Positions 61,091 to 64,000 of a stretch of DNA of 64,000 nt are shown one piece after another (positions within the stretch are counted from its first letter, which is position 1; the number at the start of each line of letters is the position of its first letter). The translations under genes and the position numbers were made by a program. This stretch comes from Ceratotherium simum simum (taxonomy: Eukaryota; Chordata; Mammalia; Perissodactyla; Rhinocerotidae). The notes under the pieces were generated by a model, which saw only the letters and a list, made by a program, of their open reading frames with translations, did no database searches and had not been told where the DNA came from. The stretch is taken from positions 363,512 to 427,511 of the forward strand of contig NW_004454178.1 in the NCBI RefSeq assembly GCF_000283155.1. The letters run 5' to 3'.

Positions 61091-62277
61091 CAGATGAAGA
61101 ATTAACAAAAGAGGTGAAAGTCCTGTACAGTTTTCAACTATAAAATATGGTTGAAAGAAATAGAAGACACAAAGAAAATGAAAGACATTCCATGCTCTTG
61201 GACTGGAAGAATTAACACAATTAAAATGTCCATAATAACCAAAATAATCTACAGATTCAATGCTATCCCTATCAAGTTTCAATGACAATTTTCACAGAAA
61301 TAGAACAAAGAATCCCAAAATTTATATGGATCAACAAAAGATCCCAAATAGCAAAAGGAATCCTGAGACAAAAGAACAATGCTGGAGGTATCACACTCCC
61401 TGATTCCAAAATATAATAAAAAGCTATTGGAATCAAAACAGAATGGTACTGGCACAAAAACAGACACAAAGGTCAGTGAAACAGAATTGAGAGCCCAGAA
61501 ATAAACCCACATATCTATGGATAGCTAATTTTTGGCAAGGAAACCAAGAATATACAATGGAGAGAGGAAAATCGCTTCAATAAATGGTGTTCAGAAAACT
61601 AGAAAGCCACATGCAAAAGGATAAAAGTAGACCATTATCTTACATCATACCAAAAATTAACTCAAAATGGATTAAAGACTTGAATGTAAGACCTGAACCC
61701 ATGAAACTTCTAGAAGAAAACATAGGCAGTACGCTCTTCAACATCACTCTTAGCAGTATATTTTCAAGTACGATATTTCACTAGGCAGGGGAAACAATAG
61801 AGAAAACACATGGGACTACATCAAACTAAAAGGTCTGCATAGCAAAGGAAATCATCAACAAAATGAAAAGAACACCTAACAATTAGGAGAAGATATTTGC
61901 AAACCATATATCTAATAAGAAGTTAATATCCAAAATATATAAAGAAATCTTATATCTCAACAACAAAAAAACTAACAACCCAATTGAAAAATGGCCAAAA
62001 GATCTGAACAGACAGTTCTCCAAAGAAGACATACATATGGTCAACAGACACATAAAAGGATGTTCAGTTTCATTAATTATTAGGGAAATGTAAATCAAAA
62101 CTACAATGAGATATCACCTCACACTGTCAGAATGGCTATTATTAAAATGATAAGAAATAACAAGTGTTGGAGAGGATGTGGAGAAAAGGGAACCCCCATG
62201 CACTGCTGGTGGGAATACAATGTAATGCGGCCACTATGCAAGACAGTATGGAGATCTCTCAAAAAAATTAAAAATAG

Positions 62278-62521
62278 GGGCCAGTCCGGTGATGCAGTGG
62301 GGAAGTTCACGTGCTCTGCTTTAGTAGCCTGTGGTTTGTGGATTCAGATCCTGGGGGCAGACCTACACATTGCTCATCAAGCCATGCTGTGGTGGCATCC
62401 CATATATAAAATAGAGGAAGATTGGCACAGATGTTAGCTCACAAACAATCTTCCTCAAGCAAAAAGAGGAAGATTGGCAGCAGATATTAGCTCAGGGACA
62501 ATCTTCCTCACACACAGACGC
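62278..62521 (+). mobile_element. ERE SINE with 14-bp target duplication
   Basis: Full-length ERE starting GGGCCAGTCCGGTGATGCAG, flanked by AAAATTAAAAATAG (62264-62277) and AAAATTAGAAATAG (62522-62535), 13 of 14 identical. Its 3' half is almost the same as the truncated ERE at 60904-61090. Confidence 0.9.
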
Positions 62522-62700
62522 AAAATTAGAAATAGAAATACCATGTGACCCAGCTGTCCCACTACTGGGTATTTATCCAAAGAACTTGGAATCAACAATC
62601 CAAAGAGACTTATGAACCCCTATGTTCATTGCTGCATTATTCACAATAGCCAAGACTTGGGAGCAATGTAAGTGCCCATCAATGGATGAATGCATAAAGA

Positions 62701-62753
62701 TGTGTGTGTGTGTGTATATATCTATATATGTGTGTATATATATATATATATAT
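62701..62753. repeat. Compound (TG)n(TA)n microsatellite
   Basis: Alternating TG then TA units inside the L1 3' region, at the position homologous to the (CA)n in the L1 at 36466-36496. Confidence 0.95.
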
Positions 62754-63125
62754 GATGGAATACTACTTAGCTGTAAAAAATTAAATTGTGCCATTTGTGA
62801 CAACATGGATGGACCTTGAGGGTATCATGCTAAGTGAAATAACTCAGACAGAGAAAGACAAATAGTATATGATTTCACTCTTATGTGGAAGATAAACAAA
62901 TGTATACTTGCAGAAAACTGATTGGTGGCTATTGGGGAGAAGGGTAATGGGGAGAGGGCAAAAGGGGTAAAGGGGCACATACGTATGGTGACAGATGGAA
63001 ACAAGAATTTTGTACTGAACACAATTCAGTCTATACAGAAGCCAAAATATAATTATGTACACCTGTAATTTACATAATGTTATAAATCAGTGACCTCAAT
63101 TTTTAAAAAAAAGCAAATAAAAGAG

Positions 63126-63322
63126 AAAACATTGTTTTGTTGTTGAGTTAAACTTTTCCATTTCATTATAAAGAAATTAATATAGAATATTTAGTTTTGT
63201 GAAGTGACACAAAGATTAACCATCTAATATAGTGAATTTGTATCTAGTTTTGGCCTATATTAATGTAAATTGTCAAGAAAACTTGAAATGTTTTCAATCA
63301 ATTTTTAAATCTCAAATAGATG
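63126..63322. other. Short AT-rich flank after the L1
   Basis: Immediately follows a possible 11-bp target duplication (63115-63125). Nothing else recognised. Confidence 0.4.
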
Positions 63323-63650
63323 TAGCCCCATTTCTTGGAGTTTGAAAAGCATGTTTATCACCATTTTTCTCCTTGGTCTTCATAATCATGGCTATAATTT
63401 TTCATTTTACTTTTGCATGTAAGAGTAGTATATTCATAAGAAATTGAAGAAAATTTACAACAACATTAATGAATAAGCCCATTTCTTGGATTTAGCACCA
63501 TTTCTTGGATTTTGAAAAGCATGCTTATCACCATTTTTCTCCTTGGTCTTCATAATTATGGCTATAATTCTTCGTTTTACTTTTGCATGTAATAGTAGCA
63601 TATTCATAAGAAATTGAAGAAAATTTACAAGAACATTAATGAACAAGCTT
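63323..63650. repeat. Tandem duplication, period 170 bp, two copies
   Basis: Unit 1 (63323-about 63480) and unit 2 (63493-about 63650) share TTTGAAAAGCATG, TTCTCCTTGGTCTTCATAAT and TTCATAAGAAATTGAAGAAA with only scattered substitutions. The phrase CCATTTCTTGGA occurs three times, at the start of each unit and once between them, which may mark the duplication joint. Confidence 0.92.
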
Positions 63651-63869
63651 GTTGATAAGAAAAGAAAATGAAGCAGTAATTTGTAGTAAGCTCCTAAAAT
63701 CTCAAGAAAATTTAAGAAATATACATAAACAATATCAACAATCACAGCAACATACTGGTTGTTTGACAGAGTTAATTTCTGTTTTGCAACTTTTCTCTAT
63801 TGGTTTTCACAGATATCATCCCCAAACTACCTTAGTAATCCTGAAGATTAGCTGATTGAAATATATTTC
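63651..63869. other. Intergenic stretch, nothing recognised
   Basis: AT-rich DNA; no gene. Confidence 0.4.
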
Positions 63870-64000
63870 CTCTATCTAACTTAGAGCATGGTGACTATAG
63901 TTAAAATTAAAATTATTCTACCATATACTTGAAAGTTGCTATGAGAATAGAGCTTTAATGTTCTCAACACTGCCAGAAAAGCAAAATGGCAGTTATGTGA
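63870..64000 (+). mobile_element. L1M 3' UTR fragment running off the right edge
   Basis: GAGCATGGTGACTATAGTTA, CATATACTTGAAAGTTGCTA and the text to the window end follow the L1M 3' UTR. Confidence 0.6.

Larger units (their letters stand above)
57191..63114 (+). mobile_element. L1 body (ORF1 to poly-A), sense, with two nested EREs
   Basis: Continues from the ORF1 start to a 3' UTR and A-rich tail at about 63103-63112. The ORF1 start codon position reads ATA (57280-57282) where the L1 at 716 has ATG. ORF1 fragments run to about 58078; ORF2 follows from about 58600. The EN motif SDHN is preserved at 59280-59291; RT FADD reads FAED (60687-60698). The Cys-rich ORF2 C-terminus ([17 protein letters not shown]) is near 62165-62215. 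There are multiple stops. EREs at 60904-61090 and 62278-62521 interrupt it. Confidence 0.9.

Noticed and set aside
1..64000. CRISPR array, bacterial-type operon or phage-defence system
   Set aside because: The repeats are mammalian interspersed elements; no regularly spaced direct repeats or prokaryotic gene organisation are present.

Overview
The window is nuclear DNA of a placental mammal, very probably a perissodactyl (horse, rhinoceros or tapir group). The evidence is several tRNA-derived SINEs of the equine repetitive element (ERE) type, long LINE-1 copies at several stages of decay, MIR, L2, MER5-like, MLT1-like and ERV long terminal repeats, and two intact single-exon olfactory receptor (OR) genes. 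I see no bacterial-type operon, CRISPR array, origin or tRNA/rRNA gene.

Genes. Both genes lie on the minus strand, about 17 kb apart. The first (3526-4452) is a clear orthologue of OR6F1, a human 1q44-cluster gene. The second (21126-22085) is an intact class II OR of the family 6/11 type whose exact orthologue I cannot name. Both keep the OR hallmarks. They are chemosensory GPCRs, each expected to act alone in a different olfactory neuron, so they do not form a pathway. A good 3' splice acceptor lies 64 bases upstream of the OR6F1 start, as expected for an OR with non-coding 5' exons.

Layout. 1-2325: 5' part of an antisense L1. 2.3-10 kb: OR6F1, old MIR and MER5-like remnants, AT-rich intergenic DNA. 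10-16.4 kb: an LTR, an old L1M split by an LTR with a 4-bp target duplication, and a decayed antisense ERV-like segment. 17.5-20.2 kb: L2, a complete LTR, MER5. 21-22 kb: second OR gene. 25.2-30.2 kb: a broken antisense gammaretrovirus-like provirus with RNase H, integrase and Env-TM remnants, cut on its 5' side by an antisense L1. 30.6-43.7 kb: L1M, L1, L2, MLT1, three LTRs and a CpG-rich ERE SINE. 44.5-54.6 kb: old L1M material containing a full-length L1 with an exact 17-bp target duplication and a nested ERE. 55.4-63.1 kb: an L1 with its 5' end inverted and about 200 bp of non-L1 DNA at the inversion joint, carrying two more EREs. 63.3-63.65 kb: a 170-bp tandem duplication. The last 130 bases enter another old L1.

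Overall this is an OR-cluster segment bulked up by retrotransposons. I found no new multi-gene system. The features most worth a second look are the L1 inversion with the extra joint sequence, the nested insertion histories, the deleted provirus and the second OR. All repeat-family names are from recognition by eye, and edges without a stated target duplication are approximate.
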